A stretch of 10,990 bases of DNA from Chitinivibrionia bacterium. Its GTDB lineage: Bacteria > Krumholzibacteriota > Krumholzibacteriia > WVZY01. Position 1 is the stretch's first letter; every line of letters begins with the position of its first letter. Location: contig JACQXT010000030.1 of the NCBI GenBank assembly GCA_016208665.1, positions 1-10,990 of the forward strand. The letters are read 5' to 3'. The notes beneath the pieces were generated by a model. The model was not told the DNA's origin and did no database searches. It worked only from the letters and a program-made list of their open reading frames with translations. This document shows positions 1 through 6,588 of this stretch, in pieces. The position numbers and the translations under genes are program-made.

Positions 1-1541
1 GCGGATGCCGGGAACGTTTCGACGCATTTCTTCAGGCGGTTCAATCCGTACTCCCTGCCCGTTTCGTCGCGGGCATCCACGGCCCCGTCCGTATAAATGA
101 AAAGAACGTCGCCGGGCGCCAATGTAACGGAGGCGTTTTCGAACGGTTCCTGCCCGGACACACCCAGGAGCGGCCCCGTCGAAGGCAGTGTCTCGAGCGC
201 GCCGGAAGCGCGCTTGAGAAGCGGCGGTTCGTGTCCGCCGTTGGCGTATACGATCGTGGAGGACCCGGGTTCCAAAATCCCGCAGAACATGGTGACGAAC
301 ATATCCGAGGAGCTGTACGCCAGCAGTTTCTTGTTCAATTCGCGAAGCGCATCGCCCGGCGTCGCGCAGCCGCCGCCGCATTCCCTGAGCAGGGCGCGAA
401 CCGTAGCCATGTAGAGCGCCGCCGGAACGCCCTTGCCCGAAACATCCGCGACCGTGAATGCGACGCGATCCCCGTCGAGCGGAAACACATCGTAAAAATC
501 CCCGGAGACCTCCCGCGCGCTTCGCCACTCGGCGGCGAGAGAAAAGCCCGACACATCGGGAAGTTGCTTCGGAATGAAGCTGGCTTGAACCGAATGCGCG
601 ATGGAGAGCTCGCGCTCGATGCGCTGCTGCTGCCGTTTCGTCTGCTCGAACAGCTTGCCCCGCTCGATGGCGGAGGCGATCTGTTGGCCGACGATCGAAA
701 GCAGTCTGAGATCCGAGCCCGAAAACAGTTCCCAATCCTTTGTCGCGATGTTGAGATTGCCGTGCGATGCATCCTTCGTGATCAGCGGCACCGTCGCATG
801 GTAGAGGAAACCTTCGGATCCTCCCGCCTCCCGCTCGGCTTCATGCAGCCGGTCGCACTCGACCACGTTCACGGCGTGCGAGAGACGGCCTTCGCGCAGC
901 AGCCTCTGGCAATAGCAATCGGGAGGACGCCGGAGGATGCGGCGGTCGTCCTGTTCGAGACCCTTCGGCAGATTGCAGCTCGACACGAGGCAGAAATCGT
1001 GAGGATTGTCCCGGGCTTCCACGCCGATGAAACCCGCGGTTTCCTTCCACAGCGATACCCAACCGGTTCGCAAGCCGAGGACTTCGAGGAGCCCCTTGAG
1101 CGTGGAATCGATCGCGCCCTTGAGGTCGGTGGATTGGTTGAGAATCTCGGAAATATGATAGAGCGTGCGGAGGCGATAGAGTTCTTTCGACTCGTGCGTG
1201 TCGCCGTCGTTCGTTTTGCGAAACTTCATCTTCGAGGGGTGCAGGATCAGCGGAGAAACCTGCAGCCGTTTGAAATCGTCCGCGCCGATCAGCCCTTCAT
1301 CATGTATCCATGCGAAGAAGCGCTGCAGGGATTCTGCTTTTTGATGCATTTCGCCGCGGGACATCCCGTCGGTGCCGAGATGAAGCAGGTAGGTTCTGTA
1401 GTCGACGTCGCTGATGCGACGGGGGTCGAACTCGGCCGTGCCGCGGCCGACATACCAGGAGGCGAAGTCGCGCACATCGTCGACGACCGCGGCGTCGGAA
1501 TGTTGGAAAAACGATGCGTATTGTTCGAGGGTCGGTTTCAT
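1..1541 (-). CDS. SAM-like/GAF/SpoIIE-type PP2C serine phosphatase, partial (C-terminus outside window)
   Basis: I read one uninterrupted frame from ATG at 1541 to the window edge (513 complete codons). Residues about 16-92 resemble the core-binding, SAM-like N-terminal domain of tyrosine recombinases (helix ending SLQRFFAWIHDEGLI), but no recombinase catalytic domain follows. Residues about 122-295 are a GAF domain with cysteines C184, C189, C209, C211 and C229. A short helix (about 296-318) leads to a PP2C/SpoIIE (RsbU-like) domain with SGDFYD (346-351), ADVSGKG (365-371), DMF (413-415), YANGGHEP (432-439) and YTDG (483-486). Metal-binding aspartates D348, D366, D413 and D485 are therefore present. 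Family knowledge says such enzymes dephosphorylate serine on anti-sigma-antagonist proteins; the partner is not visible here. The start has no clear Shine-Dalgarno sequence. Only the very end of the phosphatase domain is missing. Confidence 0.93.
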   Translation of the reverse strand, partial: MKPTLEQYASFFQHSDAAVVDDVRDFASWYVGRGTAEFDPRRISDVDYRTYLLHLGTDGMSRGEMHQKAESLQRFFAWIHDEGLIGADDFKRLQVSPLILHPSKMKFRKTNDGDTHESKELYRLRTLYHISEILNQSTDLKGAIDSTLKGLLEVLGLRTGWVSLWKETAGFIGVEARDNPHDFCLVSSCNLPKGLEQDDRRILRRPPDCYCQRLLREGRLSHAVNVVECDRLHEAEREAGGSEGFLYHATVPLITKDASHGNLNIATKDWELFSGSDLRLLSIVGQQIASAIERGKLFEQTKRQQQRIERELSIAHSVQASFIPKQLPDVSGFSLAAEWRSAREVSGDFYDVFPLDGDRVAFTVADVSGKGVPAALYMATVRALLRECGGGCATPGDALRELNKKLLAYSSSDMFVTMFCGILEPGSSTIVYANGGHEPPLLKRASGALETLPSTGPLLGVSGQEPFENASVTLAPGDVLFIYTDGAVDARDETGREYGLNRLKKCVETFPAS

Positions 1542-1565
1542 ATTTCAATATATATTCAAAGGATA

Positions 1566-1594
1566 GTTATACAAAATGAAATCGTGCCCGTAAA
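1566..1594 (-). promoter_or_regulatory. Candidate sigma70-type promoter of the phosphatase gene
   Basis: Read on the minus strand, TTTACG (plus 1589-1594) and TATAAC (plus 1566-1571) are separated by 17 bases. They match the -35 and -10 consensus at 4/6 and 5/6 positions. Transcription would start near 1559, giving a leader of roughly 18 AT-rich bases before the ATG at 1541. This fits the lack of a Shine-Dalgarno sequence. The call is from sequence match only. Confidence 0.45.
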
Positions 1595-1799
1595 TATTTT
1601 CCCCTGGCATATTCGACCGGAGCGCTGTCCCCTCGACCAATGGCACAGGGACATTCCCGCTTTCCCTTTCGATTCGATTATGGTATGACTTGAAAACCGG
1701 TTAGGTTGGTTAGGCTGCTTAAACCGGGCACACAGGTTGCGCGGCTCGACCCCGTTCGAAACCGGCCGGCGGCGTCGCCTATTTCGCAAGGATCAGACT

Positions 1800-2450
1800 A
1801 TGAAAAGCCGTACATCCCCATTCATCGTTCTCGAGGGCCTCGACGGCTCTGGCACGACGACGCAGGCGAAATTGCTCCATTCCCACCTGGAGCATTCGGG
1901 AATCCGGTCCTGCCTCACGTACGAGCCGACAGACGGCCGGGCGGGAAAGCTTATCCGCGACATCTTGTCGGGGAAGCTCCGTTCCGCGAAGACGGGCTCC
2001 AAGGTCGTCCTGTCCGAACGGACGCTGTGCCTGCTGTTCGCCGCGGACCGCCTCGACCACACGGAGCACATCGGCCGCGAACGGAAACGAGGCGCGGCGA
2101 TCGTATGCGACCGGTACATCCTCTCGTCCCTCGCGTATCAAACGCTCGACCCGGGCATTTCCCCCGCGTGGGTGATCGAGGTCAACGCAGGGTGCGCGAA
2201 GCCCGACCTCACTATTCTGCTCGATGTTCCCGTTCCGGAGTGCGCCCGGCGGTTGAAAAGCAGGAGAGGCGCGCCGACGATCTACGAGAAGCGCGCCGTG
2301 CTCGAAGCCATCGATTCGAACTATAGAGCCATGATCAAGCCGTACCGGAAGGAATTCGGCGCCGTCGTCGCGCTTGACGGCGCCGGGACGGTCGAAGCGG
2401 TGTTCGAAAGAATCCGGGAATCGGTCCGCTCGCGCCTCGGCATCGGATGA
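1800..2450 (+). CDS. tmk: Thymidylate kinase (dTMP kinase) with atypical P-loop
   Basis: Phosphorylates dTMP to dTDP with ATP in the cytoplasm, on the route to dTTP. The 216-residue length is normal for the family. Visible motifs are the P-loop region EGLDGSGTTTQ (12-22), EPTDG (42-46), the dTMP-site CDRY with D104/R105 followed by LSSLAYQ, the strand PDLTILLDV (135-143), and a lid segment with R155-R156. The start at 1800 is chosen because AAGGA lies 7 bases upstream; the same frame is open from 1737, but that extension is arginine-rich and unlike the family. The striking oddity is threonine (T19, codon ACG) where the Walker A lysine (AAG/AAA) normally sits. The gene is divergent from the phosphatase and its stop is 2 bases from the convergent phospholipid synthase stop, leaving no room for a terminator between them. 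Confidence 0.93.
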   Translation: MKSRTSPFIVLEGLDGSGTTTQAKLLHSHLEHSGIRSCLTYEPTDGRAGKLIRDILSGKLRSAKTGSKVVLSERTLCLLFAADRLDHTEHIGRERKRGAAIVCDRYILSSLAYQTLDPGISPAWVIEVNAGCAKPDLTILLDVPVPECARRLKSRRGAPTIYEKRAVLEAIDSNYRAMIKPYRKEFGAVVALDGAGTVEAVFERIRESVRSRLGIG

Positions 2451-2452
2451 CG

Positions 2453-3094
2453 TCATACGGTGCGCTGTTCCCCGCGGGGTTCGGCCCGTTCCCCCGGCGC
2501 TCCCGGACCCGCCAGCCGATAGACATGGAGTATCCTCTGGAGCGTCGTCAGCGTGGTGCTGATCGCAAGGAACACCAGCGCGACGATGAGCACGCTGCTC
2601 CCGAGCAGCAGCCCCAGGGTCAGGAGCGCTATTCTCTCGGGGCGCTCCATCATGCCGACCGAGCAGGACAATCCCAACCCCTCCGCCCTCGCGCGCGTGT
2701 AGCTCGTGAGCACCGAACCGGCAAGGGCGACCATGACGGCGGCGACGTGCGCCGGATGAAATCCCTGCGGGCGCGTGATGAAGTAGAGGGCGATCCCCCC
2801 GAAATAGGCGAATTCGGAAACGCGGTCGAGCGTCGAATCGATGAATGCGCCGAAGCGGCTCGTCATGTTTCTCCGGCGCGCAACTTCCCCGTCCATGACG
2901 TCGCAGAGACCCGACAGGAGAAGAAACACCGCACCCCAGCCGAGCGAACCTTGAGCGGTCCTCAGGGCGCCGTACAGGCTGAACAGAAGCCCGATCAGCG
3001 AAATGAGCAGCGGAGGGATTCCCAACGTCACCAGCCGCACAACGACCGGGTCGAGGACGCGCCGCGCGGCCTGTTTGAATTCCTGTTTATTCAT
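2453..3094 (-). CDS. CDP-alcohol phosphatidyltransferase, phosphatidylinositol-phosphate-synthase-like
   Basis: An integral membrane enzyme of 213 residues that transfers a phosphatidyl group from CDP-diacylglycerol to an alcohol. The family signature D-x2-D-G-x2-A-R-x8-G-x3-D-x3-D is complete: D65, D68, G69, A72, R73, G82, D86 and D90. Several hydrophobic helices follow (about 24-45, 51-64, 95-108, 114-130, 153-178). After the signature, SYTRARAEGLG and GMMERPERI resemble what I recall of mycobacterial and archaeal inositol-phosphate-using members, rather than PgsA (glycerol phosphate) or PssA (serine). Inositol-1-phosphate as acceptor is therefore an inference; a diverged PgsA is the alternative. 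The start at 3094 has AAGG 8 bases upstream. It overlaps the end of rsmI by 8 bases (3087-3094), implying translational coupling. The C-terminal tail (about 190-213) is polar and charged. Confidence 0.88.
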   Translation of the reverse strand: MNKQEFKQAARRVLDPVVVRLVTLGIPPLLISLIGLLFSLYGALRTAQGSLGWGAVFLLLSGLCDVMDGEVARRRNMTSRFGAFIDSTLDRVSEFAYFGGIALYFITRPQGFHPAHVAAVMVALAGSVLTSYTRARAEGLGLSCSVGMMERPERIALLTLGLLLGSSVLIVALVFLAISTTLTTLQRILHVYRLAGPGAPGERAEPRGEQRTV

Positions 3095-3821
3095 CTGTCA
3101 CGCCTTTCGTAACTGCCGTATATTTATCCGCCCCTTCGACGAGAAGGACGATCTCGCCTTTAACGGCCCGCCCTTCATAGAGCTCCAGCATCTCCCGCGC
3201 GGATCCGACCGAGACTTCCTCGTGGATCTTGGTGAGTTCCCTCGCCACCGCGCATCGCCGGCCGGGGAGGGTTTCCTGGACCGCGCGCAAGACCTTCAAG
3301 AGCCGGTGCGGGGACACGAAAAAAACCGCCGTGCGCCGCTCCTCGGCGAACGATTCGAGTTTTCTCCTGAGCTCGCCCGGCTTCCGGGGCAGGAATCCCT
3401 CGAACACGAAGGCGTCCGTGGGAAAACCCGATATCGCCAGGGCCGGAAGGACGGCGTTCGCGCCCGGAGCCGCCGTTACCCGTATCCCTTCCCGGAGAGC
3501 GGCCCGCACAAGATAGAATCCGGGATCGGAAATCCCCGGGGTGCCGGCATCGGAAACGAGGGCCAGGTGTTCTCCCTGTTTCATGCGCTCGACGATGCCG
3601 GGCGTAACCCGTTCCTTGTTGAAATCGTGGTACGATTCCAGCCGGTTCTTGATCTCGTAGTGCGTGAGAAGCTTTCGCGTATGGCGTGTGTCTTCGGCGA
3701 AGATGGCATCCGCGTTCTTGAGCGTTTCTATGCCTCTCAGCGTCATGTCTCCCAGATTGCCGATGGGGGTGCTCACGAGCGTGAGCGAGCCTGATACTGT
3801 CGGTTTGTCGCGCATGTGCAT
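3087..3821 (-). CDS. rsmI: 16S rRNA (cytidine1402-2'-O)-methyltransferase
   Basis: Methylates the ribose 2'-OH of C1402 in the decoding centre of 16S rRNA, using SAM. It belongs to the tetrapyrrole-methylase fold. Family motifs run in order: STPIGNLGD (17-25), AEDTRHTRKLL (42-52), SYHDFN (63-68), the SAM-site loop LVSDAGTPGISDPG (88-101), the second-half glycine motif AAPGANAVLPALAISG (117-132), FEGFLPRKP (140-148) and ARELTKIHEE (193-202). At 244 residues it is shorter than E. coli RsmI (about 286) and stops just after the methylase fold, so the usual C-terminal helical extension is missing. Start choice is uncertain: ATG at 3821 or ATG at 3815 (AGG 9 bases upstream of the latter). It sits 40 bases after the threonine aldolase stop, and its end overlaps the next gene. 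Confidence 0.95.
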   Translation of the reverse strand: MHMRDKPTVSGSLTLVSTPIGNLGDMTLRGIETLKNADAIFAEDTRHTRKLLTHYEIKNRLESYHDFNKERVTPGIVERMKQGEHLALVSDAGTPGISDPGFYLVRAALREGIRVTAAPGANAVLPALAISGFPTDAFVFEGFLPRKPGELRRKLESFAEERRTAVFFVSPHRLLKVLRAVQETLPGRRCAVARELTKIHEEVSVGSAREMLELYEGRAVKGEIVLLVEGADKYTAVTKGVTDE

Positions 3822-3861
3822 CGACCTGGCTTCTTCGCCGCGGGCGGGCTGAGGTGGGGCG

Positions 3862-4896
3862 TCACCGGGATTTCACCGCGCGCAGCACCTCTCCCACGAG
3901 CGCGATATCGCCTTCGTTCACATCCAGGTGCGTCACCATCCGGACGAGACCGGCGCCGAAGGGAATGGCGAGGATGCCCTTTTCCTTGAGCGAGGCGAGG
4001 AGCGCTTCGACCGTTCCCAGCCGCGGGTGGACGCGGAATACCACGATGTTCGATTCGACCGGATACGCCAGTTCCAGCCCGTCGACCGCCTCGATATGTC
4101 CGCCGAGCCGGCGCGCGTTCTCATGGTCGATGCGCAGGCGCTCGATGTGATTGTCGAGCGCGTAGAGAGCCGCCGCCGCGAGAATGCCGACCTGCCGCAT
4201 CCCGCCGCCGAACATCTTTCGTTTTCGCCGGGCCTTCCGTATCGTCTCGGCGGTTGAGACCACGATTGAACCGATGGGAGCGCCCAGCCCTTTGGAGAAA
4301 CACATGCTCACGGTATCCGCACACGATGCGTAGTCCGCGAACGATACGCCGCTCGCCATGACGGCGTTCGCCAGGCGGGCGCCGTCCAGGTGTACGATCA
4401 ACCCGCAGCGGCCGGCCAGGCGCTTGATCGCCCGCATCTCTTCGATCGGGTACACGCGTCCTCCCGCGCGGTTATGCGTGTTCTCGATCGCGATGATTTT
4501 CGTGACGGGATGGTGGACGTTGGCGGCGCGGATGTGAGGCTCGATCATCTCCGCGGTGATCATCCCCCGGTCTCCGTCGAGAGGATTGACCTGGAGTCCG
4601 GAGAGCGCCGCGGCGGCCGCCACTTCATAATTGAATATGTGGGACTGCCGGTCGAGAATCACCTCGTCGCCCGGCGACGAGATGCTCGCGAGCGCGACCT
4701 GGTTCGCCATCGTCCCGCTGGGGACGAAGAGCGAAGCTTCCTTTCCCATGAGCGCCGCGACCCGTTCTTCCAGGGCGATCACGGTCGGGTCGTCGCCGAA
4801 TACGTCGTCGCCGACGGCGGCTTCCGCAATCGCACGCCGCATCTGCGGCCCCGGCCGCGTAACGGTATCGCTGCGAAGGTCGATAATCCTCGCCAT
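3862..4896 (-). CDS. ltaE: Low-specificity L-threonine aldolase (PLP enzyme)
   Basis: A PLP-dependent fold-type I enzyme that cleaves L-threonine or L-allo-threonine to glycine and acetaldehyde. Motifs, numbered from the GTG at 4899 (subtract 1 for the ATG): DLRSDTVTRP (7-16), VGDDVFGDDPT (29-39), PSGTMANQ (60-67), the PLP-stacking histidine in SHIF (H87), ENTHNRAGG (139-147), HLDGAR with D172 and R175, and CFSKGLGAPIGS carrying the Schiff-base lysine K203. Length (344 residues) is typical. ATG at 4896 is chosen because it matches the usual family start; GTG immediately upstream at 4899 is 7 bases from AGGA and is a real alternative. It lies between the HU gene (about 66 bases upstream) and rsmI, in the same direction. 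Confidence 0.95.
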   Translation of the reverse strand: MARIIDLRSDTVTRPGPQMRRAIAEAAVGDDVFGDDPTVIALEERVAALMGKEASLFVPSGTMANQVALASISSPGDEVILDRQSHIFNYEVAAAAALSGLQVNPLDGDRGMITAEMIEPHIRAANVHHPVTKIIAIENTHNRAGGRVYPIEEMRAIKRLAGRCGLIVHLDGARLANAVMASGVSFADYASCADTVSMCFSKGLGAPIGSIVVSTAETIRKARRKRKMFGGGMRQVGILAAAALYALDNHIERLRIDHENARRLGGHIEAVDGLELAYPVESNIVVFRVHPRLGTVEALLASLKEKGILAIPFGAGLVRMVTHLDVNEGDIALVGEVLRAVKSR

Positions 4897-4962
4897 CACC
4901 TGTTATTCCTGAAGTATGGAGGAGTGCCCTTGCGCAGAGCCTGTGCAATCGGTACATGCCAA

Positions 4963-5241
4963 TCAGGCATTGGAGACCATGTCTTTAAGCTCTTTTGAAA
5001 CCTTGAAAATCGGGACCTTCCTGTCGGGGACAGGGACCGGATCGCCGGTTCGGGGATTGCGAGCCATTCTCGATTTTCTCGCTTTCACCTTGAAGGTGCC
5101 GAAACCGCGAATCTCATAGTGGTTCCCGCCGGCGAGAGCCTGTGAGATGGACTCGAGAAACTGATCCGTTGCTTGCGCCACGTCTTTCTTCGTCAATCCA
5201 GTTTTTGTAGCGATATCTTCAACGATCTCGGCTTTAGTCAT
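4963..5241 (-). CDS. HU/IHF-family DNA-binding protein
   Basis: A nucleoid-associated DNA-bending protein, 92 residues, the normal size. It starts MTKAEIVEDIATKTGLTKKD, the typical dimerisation helices. It then shows the conserved GFGTFKV segment (about 45-51) and the DNA-binding arm ARNPRTGD with the intercalating-proline region (about 59-66). It ends FKVSKELKDMV. The frame stays open upstream to 5295, but the ATG at 5241 is chosen because it has a strong AGGAGG (5251-5256) 9 bases upstream. HU and IHF-alpha/beta types cannot be separated safely here. Only one such gene is present, and a homodimer would be an inference. A likely promoter lies just upstream, so this is probably the first gene of the HU-aldolase-rsmI-phospholipid group. 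Confidence 0.96.
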   Translation of the reverse strand: MTKAEIVEDIATKTGLTKKDVAQATDQFLESISQALAGGNHYEIRGFGTFKVKARKSRMARNPRTGDPVPVPDRKVPIFKVSKELKDMVSNA

Positions 5242-5285
5242 GACACCGGTCCTCCTTTGATAGAAGTCACTACAACCGCTTAACA

Positions 5286-5312
5286 AGTATCGCATAACTT
5301 ACGAAGAGTCAA
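5286..5312 (-). promoter_or_regulatory. Candidate promoter of the HU-family gene
   Basis: On the minus strand, TTGACT (plus 5307-5312) is followed after 15 bases by GATACT (plus 5286-5291), preceded by TGC to make an extended -10 element (TGn). The -35 matches consensus at 5/6 positions. The 15-base spacer is short, but the extended -10 may compensate. It is 45 bases upstream of the HU start codon, with the AGGAGG ribosome site in between. Confidence 0.55.
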
Positions 5313-5671
5313 GGATTTTTTAGGGTGCCGCCTGGAAGTATTCCGGGCCCGAACCGGCCGTCCGCCGGCGATTCTCCGCGAATAAGAACTCATTTTGCAT
5401 TGTCTCTGCAATACGCGACTCGCTGCGCCGGTACTCACGAGCAATCTTGAGGAACAACGATGAACACATGGCCTGCCGCCGCACATTGAAGCTCGCGGCT
5501 CGAATCGCAAAAGAGCGCGCCGGTATGCGGCAAACTCTCTTTTCAACGAAGTGTAAGATAATTGGTACACCGCTTGCTGAACCGACGTCGTGCTGCGGGG
5601 TAGTCGCCGCTAACGCTCAACTCTTGACACCGTACTATCTCGCGGCCTTTTTTTCCCCCAAGCTGAATAAC

Positions 5672-5710
5672 AGAAACCCCTCCCCGGCACCGGAGGGGTT
5701 ATTCTTTTGT
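5672..5710. terminator. Rho-independent (possibly bidirectional) terminator hairpin
   Basis: AACCCCTCC (5675-5683) pairs perfectly with GGAGGGGTT (5692-5700) around an 8-base loop. On the plus strand the tail is ATTCTTTTGT. On the minus strand the tail is TCTGTTATTC, also T-rich. No plus-strand gene is visible immediately upstream. The most natural customer is the minus-strand que/M50 operon, which ends at 5895, about 200 bases away; an unseen plus-strand small RNA is the alternative. Confidence 0.7.
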
Positions 5711-5779
5711 GGGCGGCGGCTGTGCTTGCCGCGAGACCGCGCCGCCGATGGACTCCCGCTCAGTGCGTTATGTTGCCCA

Positions 5780-5836
5780 GGAAGGACGGGTGATCGACGA
5801 ACCATTCGCTCGGGAAGGACGGGTGGTCGACGAACC
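5780..5836. repeat. Two near-identical 24-base direct repeats, 33-base period
   Basis: Copy 1 is 5780-5803 and copy 2 is 5813-5836. Both begin GGAAGGACGGGTG and end TCGACGAACC, and they differ at one base (A or G at the 14th position). The 9-base spacer is ATTCGCTCG. There is no open reading frame of obvious meaning across them. Confidence 0.85.
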
Positions 5837-5884
5837 TTAGGGCGTTTCGCACTCTGGTGAGGAGACCACCCATCCTTCCCGAGC
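5808..5884. repeat. 21-base inverted repeat around a 35-base loop
   Basis: Arm 5808-5828 (GCTCGGGAAGGACGGGTGGTC) and arm 5864-5884 are reverse complements at 20 of 21 positions. The left arm overlaps the second direct repeat, so the same core occurs three times in 105 bases, once inverted. No T-tract follows on either strand, so it is not a standard intrinsic terminator. It could form a long RNA hairpin at the 3' end of the M50 transcript. Confidence 0.8.
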
Positions 5885-5894
5885 CAGCGCGCCC

Positions 5895-6577
5895 CTACAG
5901 CACACGCACCGCCGCGTTGACGAGATCCACCATATTATAATAGATCAAACGGATCGGCACCGAGATGATGCCCCCCACCACTCCCGTCCACATGAGTATG
6001 ATAAGGATGAAAAAACCGTAGGGCCGTATAAAGGCCAGCGCTTCTCCCATCCGCGGCGGCAGAAACCTGAACAGGATCCAATGGCCGTCCAGAGGGGGCA
6101 CCGGGATGAGATTGAATACTCCGAGGACGCTGTTGATGATGATGAGGCTGCTGAACAGGATGTCGAAACCGGCAAGCACGCCCCCGCCGCTCTCCATGAG
6201 GACCGGCACGTGCTTGAACAGGACCCGGACCACACGATCCATGAAACGGTTCCAAAAACAACCAGCATGAAGTTGGACGCGGGGCCGGCCGCCGCGACAT
6301 ACGCGTTGTGCACGAAGGGATTCCGGAGGTTCGCCGGATTCACGGGCACCGGCTTGGCCCACCCGATGAAGGGGATGTGGCTGATATGCGCCAGGAGAGG
6401 AATGACGACGCTTCCGATCGGATCGATATGCGGAATCGGGTTGAGGGTGATGCGGCCGGCGTACCGCGCGGTCGGATCCCCGAAATGTTCCGCGACGCGG
6501 CCGTGGGAGGTCTCGTGCACGACGACCGAAAACACGAACACGACAAACCCGATCAAGGCTTCGATAATTCCGTTCAT
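5895..6577 (-). pseudogene. Site-2-type M50 metalloprotease, split by a frameshift
   Basis: A membrane zinc protease of the short M50 (site-2 protease) type. The first frame (ATG 6577) gives about 108 residues with the zinc motif HETSH (H21, E22, H25) in a hydrophobic helix, then YAGRITLNP and AYVAAAGPASNF. That frame then turns into a serine/cysteine-rich shadow. The family sequence continues in the frame one base earlier: the second-half helix LIIINSVLGVFNLIPVPPLDG, carrying the third zinc ligand (Asp), then further membrane helices to the stop at 5895. The switch falls at the A5 run 6254-6258 (T5 in the coding sense). Adding one T would restore a protein of about 227 residues, normal for the family. 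Both halves look otherwise intact, so this is a recent mutation or an assembly error. It starts 11 bases after queE, with GGAG close upstream, and is the last gene of the operon. Confidence 0.85.
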
Positions 6578-6588
6578 ATCACTCCCAT

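Larger units (their letters stand above)
5313..5894. other. Non-coding interval between the M50 gene and the HU gene
   Basis: No open frame here resembles a known protein. Open stretches on both strands are rich in arginine, serine and cysteine, and they run straight through the hairpin terminator and the repeat cluster, so I treat them as chance. The interval holds the terminator near 5675-5710, the repeat family at 5780-5884, and an unexplained 5313-5660 stretch. I found no tRNA, tmRNA or 4.5S RNA signature by eye. The stretch 5313-5660 could still hide a small RNA. Confidence 0.6.

Noticed and set aside
1641..1660. TGGCAC... resembling a sigma54 -24 element before tmk
   Set aside because: The required -12 TTGC element at the right spacing is missing.
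231..1688. A 485-codon open frame on the plus strand opposite the phosphatase
   Set aside because: It lies antisense to a gene with complete SpoIIE and GAF motifs, and has no recognisable motif of its own. It is a GC-driven mirror frame.
1699..1714. Direct repeat GGTTAGG twice, 9-base period
   Set aside because: Too short, single location, and not in promoter or operator context.
5624..5660. A perfect TTGACA on the plus strand
   Set aside because: No -10 element lies 15-19 bases downstream; the region there is a C/T-rich run.
5447..5860. A 137-codon plus-strand open frame upstream of the M50 stop
   Set aside because: It runs through the terminator hairpin and the repeats, is rich in Cys/Arg/Ser, and matches no family.
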